Source: Cyathus striatus
Lineage: Eukaryota; Basidiomycota; Agaricomycetes; Agaricales; Nidulariaceae
Reading direction: 5' to 3'
DNA: 64,000 bases
Assembly: GCA_025738555.1 (NCBI GenBank)
Contig: JAOVFP010000001.1
Span: 620,001-684,000, forward strand
Shown here: positions 1 through 11,838 of the stretch, in pieces
Layout: each line of letters opens with the position of its first letter
Position numbering within the stretch: position 1 is the stretch's first letter
Notes under the pieces: model-generated
Seen by the model: only the letters and a program-made list of their open reading frames with translations
Databases searched by the model: none
What the model was told of the DNA's origin: nothing
Made by a program: the position numbers and the translations under genes

Positions 1-215
1 TGGGTCAGTGTAACAACCTCCCCAGTTCAGAGTATGTTTGTTTCCTTAATTTCAACCTCTCTGTTTATGATATATATTCCTATTTCAGACTTCTATAATT
101 ATTGGAAGTCCATTATTTTCTAAAAACTATTTATACTTCACTTAAGACTAAATACATGTAGTGGGCTTTGCCACCTGCTGTTCCTATTCCTGTATTAATG
201 TAGTACAAAGTAATA

Positions 216-3200
216 TCAGCATCTACATGTCCAATGCTTTAGCAAATTTCTCCATTTTCTTCTTTTCTTTTGTATCATTGCAAGCATTTCAATGCTAGCT
301 AAGGTATCAGGATGTTCTTTGCCTAGAATTCTGGTGCTCATCTCCAGCACCTGAATCTGCAGCTTCTCTGTATCTGTCCATTTCCCTTGCTTCAGGTATG
401 TTCTTGCCAGATTTCTCATGCTTCTGAAGGTATCAGGATGCTCTTGACCAAGGATTCTGATGCACATCTCCAGCACATTAATCTGCAGCTTCTCTGCATC
501 TGTCCATTTCCCTTGATTCAAGTATGTTTCTGCCAGATTTCCCATGTTTGTGAGGGTATCAGGATGCTCTTCACCTAGAATTCTGGTTCTCTTCTCCAGC
601 ACCTGAATCTGCAGCTTCTCTGTATCTGCCCATTTCCCTTGATTCAGGTATGTTTCTGCCAGATTTCCCATGGTTGTGAGGGTATCAGGATGCTCTTCAC
701 CTAGAATTCTGGTGCTCATCTCCAGCACCTGAATCTGCAGCTTCTCTGCATCTGTCCATTTCCCTTGCTCCAGGTATGTTCCTGCCAGATTTCCCATGCT
801 TCTGAGGGTATCAGGATGCTCTTCACCTAGAATTCTGGTGCTCATCTCCAGCACCTGAATCTGCAGCTTTTCTGCATCTATCCATTTCCCTTGATTCATA
901 TAGGCTAGTGCCCGATTTGCCATGTTTGTGAGGGTATCAGGATGCTCTTCACCTAGAATTCTGGTGCTCATCTCCAGCACCTGAATCTGCAGCTTCTCTG
1001 CATCTGTCTATTTCCCTTGATTTGAGTATGTCATTGCCAGATTTCCCATGCTTTTGAAGGTATCAGGATGCTCTTCACCTAGAATTCTGGTGCTCATCTC
1101 CAGCACCTGAATCTGCAGCTTCTCTGCATCTGTCCATTTCCCTTGATACAAGTATGTTATTGCCAGATTTCCCATGCTTTTGAGGGTATCAGGATGCTCT
1201 TCACCTAGAATTCTGGTGTTTATCTCCAGCACCTGAATCTGCAGCTTCTCTGCATCTGTCCATTTCCCTTGCTCCAGGTATGTTCCTGCCAGATTTCCCA
1301 TGCTTCTGAGGGTATCAGGATGCTCTTCACCTAGAATTCTGGTGCTCATCTCCAGCACCTGAATCTGCAGCTTCTCTGCATCTGTCCATTTCCCATGATT
1401 CCAGTATGTCAGTGCTAAATTTCCCATGATTTTGAGAGTATCAGGATGCTCTTCACCTAGAATTCTGGTGCACATCTCCAGCACCTGAATCTGCAGCTTC
1501 TCTGCATCTATCCATTTCCCTTGATTCATATATGTCAGTGCCAGATTTCCCATGGTTGTGAGGGTATCAGAATGCTCTTGACCAAGAATTCTGATGCACA
1601 TCTCCAGCACATTAATCTGCAGCCTCTCTGCATCTGTCCATTTCCCTTGATTCCAGTATGTCATTGCCAGATTTCCCATGCTTGAAAGGGTACTAGAATG
1701 CTCTTCACCTAGAATTCTGATGCACATCTCCAGCACATCAATCTGCAGCTTCTCTGCATCTGTCCATTTCCCTTGATTCCAGTATGTTATTGCCAGATTT
1801 CCCATGCTTCTGAGGGTATCAGGATGCTCTTCACCTAGAATTCTGGTGCTCATCTCCAGCACCTGAATCTGCAGCTTCTCTGTATCTGTCCATTTCCCTT
1901 GCTTCAGGTATGTTCCTGCCAGATTTCCCATGGTTGTGAGGGTATCAGGATGCTCTTCACCTAGAATTCTGGTTCTCTTCTCCAGCACCTGAATCTCCAG
2001 CTTCTCTGCATCTGTCCATTTCCCTTGATTTGAGTATGTCATTGCCAGATTTCCCATGCTTTTGAGAGTATCAGGATGCTCTTCACCTAGAATTCTGGTG
2101 CTCATCTCCAGCACCTGAATCTGCAGCTTCTCTGCATCAATCCATTTCCCTTGCTCCAGGTATGTTTCTGCCAGATTTCCCATGTTTGTGAGGGTATCAG
2201 GATGCTCTTCACCTAGAATTCTGGTGCTCATCTCCAGCACCTGAATCTGCAGCTTCTTTGCATCTGTCCATTTCCCTTGATTCATATATGTTTCTGCAAG
2301 ATATTGCACCATCATTAATATATTCTGTACCCTCTTTAAATCTCCACTGTGACCCATTTTTATATGTATCATTTCTAAATCATTCAAACTACTGTATATA
2401 TCTTTGTTCACAGTTAAAGCTTTTTTGAGATTGTACTTCAAAATTCCTAGTCTATATCTTTCTTCAATACCATACTTTCCTACATTTTTCAATATCTTTG
2501 CTAATACATTAAATAAATCTTCATAGTATATTGTGGGATAAGACATAGTATATTTCTCTTGGTTTTTAAGAACATGAGGTATAATTGAATTTTGATATAT
2601 GTATTCTTCAATAGTATCCTCAGGAGAAACTGAGCTTAAAATCAATCCTGCAGTGTCAAACAACCATACTTTTGCTTCTGCTAATGGTAATCTATCTTCA
2701 CAGCAGGATTGTACCAATGGATGAATACTGTATATTGATTTGCTCTTAGTTTTCTTTATCAATGAAAATGACAGAAGCAATCCAATACTTTCATTGAAAA
2801 GCCAGTCGTTCCAGTTGCCATTCTCATCCATATTTAGAACTAAACTATTTATGTTGGGAAGATATGTACATTCAGTGTCATTTGTGAACACTTCTACATT
2901 TTTTGCATAATTTTTGGCAGCTCTTTCAAACATTGTTTGAGAAATGTTTTCATGATGCATATATGCAAATATATTGAGTAAAGCTATACCATATTCAGCT
3001 GCAGCTGCAGTCAATTTATCTGTATTGTATTTCATTTCCAGTATTTGCTGAATGGATATTTCCCATGTTTTATACACTGATTTGTTGTATTTTGATGATC
3101 CTTGATATTTATCATCATTGAATAATTTTGGTCTATACTTGTTGTAAATTTTAATAAATTCTTCTAAGTTGCACTGTGTTCTAGTAATATATGCACCTGC

Positions 3201-4063
3201 CATGTCAATGGCTAATGGTAAACAATATAAGTTGCTGACTATCTGTTGTGCCTCCTTTTCATATATATGTAATTGTCCACTTGTTTTCAAAAGCAACTCA
3301 ATTGCTGTTGTTTCATTCATTTCAGTCACCTCCATTGAATTGGCATGTGTGGCAACTTTTCTAAGGGCAGGATTTCTGCTTGTTATAAGGATGTTTCCTG
3401 CATTCCCTGGAGGTAGATACTTTTCAACCATTTCTGGGGAGTTGTCTGCATTATCAAAGATTAGAAGCCATTCAGGTTTAAGAGATGAAATCTGTTGTAA
3501 AACCATTGCAGTAGAGAACTCAAATGTCTGAGTACCATGATTTGCAAATTTTGTATAAATATCTTTCAGACTTTGTGTAACTGTATCATCAGATGTTGTG
3601 TCAACCCAGAAAATATGAGAAAAACTGTAATCAATAAGTCATTTCATTATTCACTACAAAAATCATAGAAATACCTACTATTCAGCCATTTGATCACAAA
3701 ATTTTAAACAGATTTGTGTCTTTCCTATACCCCCCATTCCATGCAAAAGAAACATTTTTCTTCCTAAGTTATCCACAGCATTACCAGTACAAAAATGTTC
3801 ACAAAGTTTCTCAAGATATATCTCTTGTCCCACAAAGTTTGAAGTTGTACAAGCCATAGTAGTTTGAAGTTGAGGAACCAGATTAGCACTTGGATGGTTT
3901 GTAGATATGTTTATGATCTTCAAATCATAATCAATTTAGAAGTGGGATTCATCAGTTGCAGTATAAATTGGTATAAACATACCTGAATTTCTCCTCTGAT
4001 GTCATTCATTTGTGGTTGATTAACATTGAAGTTATGAGCACTCGCAAAAGCCCCAGATGTCAT
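216..4063 (-). pseudogene. NB-ARC/TPR STAND (NLR-like) gene, left copy, with a stop codon in TPR 11
   Basis: The three-exon model is complement(216-3624, 3679-3917, 3983-4063), with GT...AG introns. Exon 1 encodes a short leader starting MTSGAFASAH. Exon 2 carries the P-loop GMGGIGKT. Exon 3 carries Walker B (LLIFDNAD), an ITSRN motif, a GLPL-like CLPLA and an HPLVQ motif that may stand for MHD. Sixteen near-identical 42-residue TPR units (…GKWTDAEKLQIQ…ILGEEHPDTL…) follow, then a short tail ending WTCRC. Codon 979 (1008-1010) is TAG where the other units have TGG (Trp). The frame stays open beyond it to 216, so the product is either cut to 978 aa or the break is recent. The intron 1 acceptor is AAG rather than the CAG of the right copy. 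The family senses non-self or damage and oligomerises through NB-ARC. No known effector domain is visible at the N terminus. Confidence 0.85.
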
Positions 4064-4152
4064 GTTGATTTGGAGTGAATGATTTGAAGATTGATGCTTA
4101 GCAAGTAAAGTTGATGTGTTGATAGTGGGGTAAGAAAATACAACGCGCACGG

Positions 4153-4165
4153 CTTTATATATATT
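4153..4165 (-). promoter_or_regulatory. probable TATA box of the left NLR gene
   Basis: On the minus strand this reads AATATATATAAAG, about 90 bp upstream of the chosen ATG at 4063. It is unchanged at the same distance in the right copy (55637-55649), although neighbouring bases differ. Conservation and spacing support a core promoter. The transcription start was not determined. Confidence 0.5.
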
Positions 4166-5147
4166 GACACACCTTCGTGGTCTATTCTTAAAACTACACG
4201 GGGAAATGCGATTGAGTTTGAAATGGTGATGCATTATTTTTATCTACGCTAGTTGTTTCCGAAATAAACATGCCGCTATAAAACTTTTTAAACACACGTT
4301 CCTTTCTAATCGCGCGGATATCGTGGTCAGTTGACTTTTATATTCCGCCTTGATCTGATAGCGCAATGAACTGGCTCTGATGATCAAGATGCACACAATG
4401 GTACAAATGTCAAGATAATCCAATACCGTCTTCATTAATTTGATAGTCTTTGCGATTGGAGCGTCTTCAAGAACTTACTAATATTTATACATCAACACAG
4501 TAATACGCAAAATTTACAGCGTGCATGATTCCCCGAGGAGACGACGGATAAGCTTATAGAGTCCCCCACATCCCCCTCTGGACGATGTATAGATACCCAT
4601 TTTGCTACGCGTTCATCATCCCCTAACTGTTTCCAATTCTCCTACATGACCCTCTCGTCACTCGCATCCCCCAACTCTGCACATCCCATCGCCTTCCTGA
4701 CCGCCCGTCAACCCCTTACCAAGTTCGATATCCTCGTCCCACACACCTCCCTCAGCGCCCATATTCCATTCATCCCCCACTTCATACTAAACTCCTACGT
4801 TCTCCTCATATCTAACCTTCCCCTATATCTCATTATGCCGTAAAACGGTAACGATTCCTCCCGCTTGATCTTCTGATCTTCATCCACTACGAGGCAGGAG
4901 TGAGGTGTGGCGCGGCGTGGTATCCGTCGTAGAGAAGCGCTGTGGAGATGAAGCGCTGTGTGGGGTAGCGGTGTTGCGAATACAAGGTACGCTTGTAACG
5001 GCCGACGATACCGGCAGGAAAGGAGTGGGTAGATGGCGAGGTGCGGTAGCGGAAGGTGAAGGATCATGGCTCCAAGACAAGGCTGAGATCCTCCGAGGGG
5101 TAGATAATGTATTTGAGCAGTGCCGTAAAAGTATACACGTTACCGGT

Positions 5148-5201
5148 GGTCTGAACGCTGAGGTGAGCGTTTATCGTGAAGACTTCCAGGCGGCACATGC
5201 G
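5148..5201 (+). repeat. exon-like 54-bp motif, copy 1
   Basis: This reads GLNAEVSVYREDFQAAHA and is followed by GTAAGTTCTTG, which resembles a splice donor. A second copy is at 5701-5754 and a third in the right duplicate at 57609-57662. All three keep the same frame with a few substitutions. It may be a scattered piece of a host gene or of a transposon exon. The protein family is not recognised. Confidence 0.4.
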
Positions 5202-5700
5202 TAAGTTCTTGATTGGTTGTTTCTAGTGCTGACGGAGATGAGATGGGAAGAATAGCGTAAGTTGACAGTAGTGAGACTATGAGACTCTAGGAAGATCGTA
5301 GATGTTCCAAAAATGTTGCAGAAATGTTTGACGTGGGAAGCTACGGACTTCCGGACCGTAACTCCGACTGTGAGTAAGGCGATACAGCGTATGATGATCA
5401 GCATATGCTACCCCTGATCAAGTAGCGCTAAGACATGCCAGCGCTTTCGACTACGCCCATCGCGTAACGCAGTAGAATCAGCGAGGCTGTAGACTCGGAA
5501 CAATCCAGCGATAGCTGTAAACACCTCCTTGATATCAGCCAAAGCAGTCGGAAGCAGTGAATGGAATATACCATTGCTCGCGAGCATGCTCCTTTCCACC
5601 CAAAGATAGCATACTCCGTCCTTCCACCGCAGTGCTTCCGTTCCCTCATATCGTTAACTCTATTGGTTCTCTCTGATTTCAAAAGTACCTTTTACAATGT

Positions 5701-5754
5701 GGTCTGAACGTTAAGGTGAGCGGTTATCGTGAAGACTGCCAGGCGGCACATGTG
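5701..5754 (+). repeat. exon-like 54-bp motif, copy 2
   Basis: This reads GLNVKVSGYREDCQAAHV and is again followed by GTAAGTTCTTG. It lies about 550 bp from copy 1 in the same orientation, so the segment has been locally duplicated. Confidence 0.4.
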
Positions 5755-5988
5755 TAAGTTCTTGAGTGGTTATTTGTAGGATATGTCGACGGAGAAGAGA
5801 TGAGGGAAGAGTAGTGTATGTCCAGGCAGATGAGGATGAGACCCATGAGAGAGGTTGACAGTAGTGAGAGTCTAGAGAGATCGTAGAGGTTCCAAAAATG
5901 TTTGATGTGGGAAGCCACGTGTAGTTAGTTACGGACTTTCGGACCGTAACTCCAGCGTCTGATCAAGAGCGCTTCTCAGTTGTATGTA

Positions 5989-7197
5989 CAGTCGAACTTG
6001 TCTTAACCCATGGGGTCCGTGGACATAAAAACCTATGGGTTACTCTGGGTTATGGGCTGCTACGATACAGAGCTGCTTACGTAATATGACTTCTGCTATA
6101 TACAAAGATTGATTATATAATTAAAATTGCTATCTATGGAACTGTGTGATTCACACCCAAAGCTAGTGTTGTTAAATGGCTGACTATGGCTCGGCTCGGC
6201 TCGGCTCAGCTAGGGCCAGCTAACCCTGAAATTCAGCTAAGCTTGGCTCAGCTAAGTGACTAAGCCGCAGCTACATCTACATATTAGGAAGTTTGCAAAA
6301 TAAAAGCTTATAATGGCTGAAAAATAGCTGTATATCTATGAAATATATATTTTATTTATCTACATGTTGAGTGCAGATGTATTTATATTAAAACTATAGC
6401 AATAGAACCAACCCGAGACTGCCATTCGTATTTTCAAGGATAAAAACAGGACTTACGGAGCGGAGGTAAATGAATTACATAATGTGGTTCTGCGATTCCC
6501 GCCCGGCCGGGATTACCCTAAATATGGGAAACCCCCTGGCTAACCCCATAGCTGGGAAATTAGCTGCCCGAGCCGTTAGCCATTCTCGCGGCTACGGCTA
6601 GCTAAAAATCGGCTCAGCTATGATGGATACGTGGCTCTTAGCTGAGCCGCGAACAACACTACCCAAAGCTCGCAAGGCTCTGCTCAACCTTTCTGGTATA
6701 GGGTGCAGGAGGTACTTTGACCTTTACAGGGTCCGCCTCATGACTTTGAGAGGGGTTTAAATCATACTAGTGATAGCACAACGATAGAAATGTGCTGGGG
6801 TACCATACAGTGTCAGTACAGAATAGAATGTAGCTACTTTCATATATTTGGTAGAAACCGCTTACTATTACGCCTGGCTACATTAAATATAAACATCAAA
6901 TAAAATGATAGATATTGATTGGATAGTGATGGAAATGCAATGTAAGCGTTTCAGACACTGATGGACCTGACCCAAGCCTGACCTACAGCGCGACACGGAA
7001 GCATAAATTATGTCAAATTTCCTTTTTAGGACGTAAGTATGGGTTACAGATCTCTCTCAAACCTATGGTCTATAGGGTATCATAGGAATATGGGTTACGG
7101 ACCCATTTCTCCCGCCCACCGATTCGGTGGACAAAAAACCCATGGGTTGTTCGCGGTTATGGACTGCTGCGGGTATGGGATAGGACAAGTTCGACTG
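5989..7197. mobile_element. TA-flanked TIR element (MITE-like), left copy only
   Basis: The ends form an inverted repeat starting CAGTCGAACTTGTC at 5989 and ending GACAAGTTCGACTG at 7197. Both are flanked by TA (5987-5988, 7198-7199), as expected for Tc1/mariner-type insertion. A segment containing GGACA...AACC(T/C)ATGGGTT...TTATGG(G/A)CTGCT occurs in direct orientation near both ends. No transposase frame is present, so it is non-autonomous. A hAT-type MITE is nested inside. The right duplicate lacks it. Confidence 0.75.
6164..6661. mobile_element. hAT-type MITE nested in the TA element
   Basis: Ends are TAGTGTTGTT and AACAACACTA, matching the hAT terminal consensus YARNG. They are flanked by a perfect 8-bp target duplication CCCAAAGC (6156-6163, 6662-6669). 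Subterminal clusters of GGCTCGGCTCAGCTA-type words lie inside both ends, as is typical of hAT transposase binding regions. The 498-bp element has no coding frame. Because it interrupts the TA element, it inserted later. Confidence 0.88.
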
Positions 7198-7199
7198 TA

Positions 7200-7830
7200 A
7201 ATAAAAACAATGCACTCAAACTATTCATAGTGCGAACCTGCGTTATCGATGCCATCTGTCCTCATCTGCCCCATGTGTCATATAGCACAGACAAGATGGA
7301 TCGATCTTGCACTTATAGCGAAAAGGTATCGTAACGCCTGTGAACATCCACAACTTCTCATTTCACAGCATCACAGCCGAATGTGGGGCTAAGTGCCTAG
7401 TATATTATAGAAAGTAGGTGAAGTCAATAAATCGAGTTAACGGATTCCCTCTTCTCCAAACAAGAGACACTACAGGATAGCGTGTGTAGATGTACAACAT
7501 AGTTGTATTGACGAAGGTTCGTGGCTCAAGTGAACGAGCGCCGACATCGATCCTAGGTGTCCAACTAATCGAAGGCGAAGCTACAAGCGTAGTACATGAA
7601 TCGATATCACACTTCCGAGTCTGAAAGCGCCTGAAAGCTTTAGAAGTGAACTGGCATGTATTGATCGATTTATTTATAGCTGTCGCTGTCAGTGTCAGTG
7701 TGCGAATATCCGCGTATCGACGCCCATCTTACACCTCATGCACCGTCTCATCGATCTTGTATTTATAACTGACACACTTAGAAGCGCCTACCTTAAATAT
7801 AACCCAGTACAAACTGTTCCCTTCGCTTCT
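7200..7830. other. shared duplicate segment, no gene
   Basis: Matches 59634-60246 with scattered differences. No supportable gene or RNA was seen. Homology stops abruptly at about 7832, where the left copy continues into about 7.7 kb absent from the right. Confidence 0.6.
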
Positions 7831-8089
7831 ATTACATGTATATTGTACATGGTACCCGCATATCAATGTCACTCTCCGTTTAGTGTCGAGGCGCTTCACC
7901 GTCTCACGGTTGGCGTTTGAGGTGCTGCGTTCGATTTAACCTCATGGAGAAGATTTGGCAGGAAAATCCATCTGCCTATTTACATCATGTGGACAAGACT
8001 GGCCTGGATCTCACCCAACGCGACGTTCGTACTTACTCAAGTTACATATGCGCCTAAAAACGTCTGCCCTTTCCAATTTGAAATTGTGG

Positions 8090-8810
8090 TATTGCGGTAT
8101 TGCGATTTGAAGTGGGTGAGTTCGGTTCTTATATTGTCACTAATCACAGAGTACGTTTTCTGTTTTTTGGCTTACACCCAGATCTAACGGGCAGAATTTA
8201 TTAAGGTTGATAACGAATTTTAGTTCTCATAAATAAACAATATAAAGCCGGATTGTAAATGACGATGTATCCAAACTGTAACCTTCAATTGCGTACGAGG
8301 TGCATGAGGTCGAAACTTATCGTTGTCGCTATATAGCCTTCATGTCTTCATTGACGCCAATCTCTATTTTGCACATTTACATCTGGTGAGAATATATTTC
8401 CTGGGCTTTCCTTCAATGTGAAGCTCATTGAAATTACATACACGCCTGAAAAAGGCTGTTCCATCACTGGTCAATCACTATACACCATTAGAGTGACTTA
8501 CAAGGGGCGATGTAGTCAAATTGTACTTGAGTAATAGTCTAAGGCAGACCAATACTTTGAAGTGGATGAGTTCAACGTTCATGTTGTCACTTATTTGAAC
8601 AGAAGCCATGTATTATTTTATATAGATTTATATCTGGTGTGTAGGATCGTTTTAGTCCACAATGAAAAGTTAGTTCTCATAAATACGCAATAAGAGGCCA
8701 GATTATAAATGACAATGTACCCAGACTATAACTCAAACTGTAGCTACAATATTCAATATCGAGCGGCATGGGTTCGACGCTCATCGCCGTCACATACACT
8801 ATTTGGGGGT
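8090..8810 (+). repeat. tRNA-like SINE modules in series
   Basis: Several modules share the layout GATGTA(G/T)(C/T)C(A/T)AA(C/T)TGTA, then about 60-80 bp later GTG(G/C)(A/G)TGAGTTC(A/G)A, ending near GTTGTCAC. These resemble Pol III A and B boxes. Modules are at about 8100-8141, 8260-8330, 8507-8590 and 8704-8805. The spacer TTAGTTCTCATAAATA precedes two of them. Related modules recur at 11543, 13157, 29186-29460, 32820 and 33715. I infer a degenerate, partly dimeric tRNA-derived SINE family. Confidence 0.5.
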
Positions 8811-8829
8811 TAGGTTCGAGTGGGCTCAG

Positions 8830-11260
8830 AGTCATGGAGGGTACTCTTCTTGTTGGAGTTCAAATGCCCCAAAACGAGGAAAAACAACACTCCCTTTTGC
8901 AAGTAGCTACTAGTATGAGATCAGAATAGTTAACTGCTCGCAATAAATAGGCACACCCCCACTACTCAACGTTTCAATACACTCCTCCGACTCCCTGGGA
9001 CCTGGGCATCCAGCCGGCTCTGATGTTACTTCTTCCTCGTCTCGACATCCAAAGCAGCGCTCCCCTTCCCAGGGCCCACATCGTCTCTACACATGACACC
9101 CAAATCCACCCCTCAACTGTCCTCATAACCGATCCATATTCCGATGCACGGCAGAACCAGTCCCAACCAACAGTGTACCGAGCAGATGAGGTGGAGTTAG
9201 GGTGTTTAGTGTCTCCAAATACTGGTGGGTGACAGGTCTAGAAAGACGTGGAACGGGTGTTTGTTTCTCATGATGCGTGAGCACTTGTTCTTCTGTGCTA
9301 GAGGTGTTGGATTAATGGTGCGGGTACACTATCGTCCGCTGGTAGGTTCCGAGCCTGTGGCCGACGCGAACCATGAAGTTTGGAGTAGGATCTCGAAACG
9401 TATAGCGACACCTAGGGAACAAGATGAATCATAATCACCCGAATCCTACTACCTCCCCTCAGTTCATAATCCCGCATCGAAGGTTCGCGCCTAGGAACAG
9501 TTCTGAGGTTGTTGCCTCGGTTCGGATCCAACTCAGCCTCAAGCGGGAGAGGGGACGTTCGGTATCCATCGTGTCATGTCTGGTGAGCTTGTAAGGGTGA
9601 CGATGGGCAGCAAGGTGATTGTAGAGTAGAAGGATATATGAGGATCAATGGATACCGGGAGCCTAGCTCGTACGCTCGTGGATCGTTGGAGGGGAGAGGA
9701 GAGTGTTTTCGCGAGTGATGTATGGATAGCGCACATGGTGGATGACGAAGTGCCTATGCTTCAGATTCATCCTTTACCCAACGATCCACTTCCCATAGCA
9801 TCGTCTCCAGTGCGATAGACATACATCCCTCTCAATCCTTGATGTGGATCCGAAACGCATGCAGAGTAGTATTCGTACAGATGTAACTGAGGGCTTGGTG
9901 AGGTTGAGTGGTCTTAAGCCGCCAACGTGAGTCCCAGTGGTGATGACACGAAGATGTCGCCTGTATCTGAGTAGGCTGAAGCATGCGAAGAGGGGACATT
10001 GGTATGACTTCGCAAAACCCATGTAAGTGGACTTATATTTAAGGGAAGGGGAGCAAGGGAAAGGAAGGGAAGAGAAGCGTAAAAAGAGTATGAATGGAGC
10101 AGGAGAGTAAGAGGTATATGGGAGCATTATAGGGAACGGGATGTAGAGCTGGGTAGTAAGGAATAAAAGCAAAACGAAAGTGGAAAATACGTAGAAGCGA
10201 AGGAGAATGAACACTCACATTGACAAGACCCCGAAACCTGGGAATCCTTAACGTCATCCTCCCCTTTCTTAAGTACTATAACGCTGAGCTGTGGAGGCTG
10301 TCTGTGATAACGTTTAGCTGCACAATCGGATAGAAATTTCGTGACTAGGAGGAGGGACAGCAGTGAATGAGATCGAACTTTGTATGAACGAGCTTCGAAG
10401 CTGGGCCAGTAGTATCACAAGAGAGTTCGAAAGCCGATTGTGACACGATGAACGCTTTCAGTAAGAACGTCTTGACTGAGTGGTGGTAATTGCTTTCTTC
10501 ACAGGGGTGATCAGATCCTCCTCTGGAATTGGCAAAAACCGAGGCACTTACAGTGGAGGTGAATCACGGAGATACAAGTTTGATATCGGCTGCCCTTCCT
10601 CTGAGCAATGACTCCAGGATCCTCCATTCCCCCCCCACCAGCTCTCCATCGACCCTTTCCCAGCACGAGTAACAAGGTACACCTCCAGAGCTCAGTTAAA
10701 GTCATTCATTGGATAGCTCGAGTGCTGGAGGTCGGAATCCGGACGCATGTGTGCACGAATGTTTTCCACGCTGAATGGCAGGATAAGTGATTGAAAACCC
10801 GCTTGCTAAGAGGCTGAGCCGGGGCCCGGAGGAGCACGAGGAGAGGAGTGTGGTTGGACGAGAGGCATTGGGTCCAAGCAACGGAAACGGAGCCGAGCAG
10901 CGGTCGGGACCGATCTTGCATATAAATAATATTAAGAGTAAACAAGTACGCCTTTTGTTCAATCTTATCTAGGCATTATCTTATCAGACTTCGGATCCGT
11001 GTATGGTTTTGTCAGGTCCTTCATAGTAAATACCAGTTCTCGTAGCCTAAAAATTATAAAAATAAGTACAAAATGATAGACGCGAGCCGCACTGATTAGA
11101 GTATGAAATACTACTCGTGTTTACTATAGTCTAGTAACAATTCCACTATGTAGCACCTCGGAATATGCAAGTCTAGAAACCCTATTAGTTTCCGTTCGGC
11201 GATCCTAGCCATAATAGAGAGACGAAAGGAATGTGTTACCGAGTAGTGGCTAGCACAGAC
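8830..11260. other. CpG-rich left-only segment, no supportable gene
   Basis: Open frames on both strands are short (up to about 146 codons), mutually overlapping and without recognisable motifs. Base composition resembles the other non-island flanks. It could contain small exons of an unrecognised gene, but I cannot support one. Confidence 0.4.
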
Positions 11261-11269
11261 GCAGCATTG

Positions 11270-11838
11270 TAGAATCATTTCAGTTCGAAGTGCGTGAGTT
11301 CAACTCTCTCTCTCTCTCTTGTCACTATTCTTGCAATGGGCTGTATTTGGTTCGATTTTTGCTCTAGGTTAAAATTCATTTATCGTACACGCACTGACTT
11401 GAATGGAGTTACCTCGCACTACATTAACTTTTCTGCTGCGCTACATACACTGCTTACCACCACCGCCCCATTAGTACGATCCTCCAATTATAAATCATAG
11501 CTCTCAGTTAATATTACTACATAAAACTAGAGCAGATTTTACGTGGCGATATAGCCTAACTGTGCTTGCATATTGCAGCACGGTGGTGTGTTCGAAGGCA
11601 GGCTCGATTGCTAACTTAAAAGGGGGTACATGTACAACATATATTTTAGCCTTTATTTTACTGTACTAGAGTGTACTTATCGTACCACGTTGATTTTTCT
11701 GCTGTTATGTACGCTATTTATTATCTCCGTTTCTAGATTAGTACGATCCTCCAATCATTAATTGGTATTTATAAAAGTATATGTATATCAGTGCTGCGAC
11801 GCCGTCTACGCACGAAATATAAATCATAGCTCTCAGGT
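11270..11838 (+). repeat. tandem SINE-like repeat, partly duplicated
   Basis: The block ATTAGTACGATCCTCCAAT...ATAAATCATAGCTCTCAG occurs twice, about 300 bp apart (about 11468-11508 and 11734-11836). The first copy is followed by GATATAGCCTAACTGTGCTT and a B-box-like GTGTTCGAAGG. The second copy continues at 13118 after the element at 11839-13117. The uninterrupted copy near 11497-11560 therefore acts as an empty-site paralogue. Confidence 0.55.

Larger units (their letters stand above)
4166..5986. other. CpG-rich flank of the left NLR, no confident gene
   Basis: This unique-looking DNA is shared with 55651-57917 of the right copy but broken by several indels. Open frames exist on both strands (for example 4905-5204 plus), but none keeps a clear advantage between the two copies, so no gene is called. 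It includes two copies of an exon-like 54-bp motif, listed separately. CpG is common here, in sharp contrast with the NLR exons next to it. Confidence 0.5.

Noticed and set aside
216..2290. The 126-bp periodic DNA could be read as a satellite or CRISPR-like array
   Set aside because: The period is exactly 42 codons in one continuous minus-strand frame with a TPR pattern, so it is coding repeat DNA.
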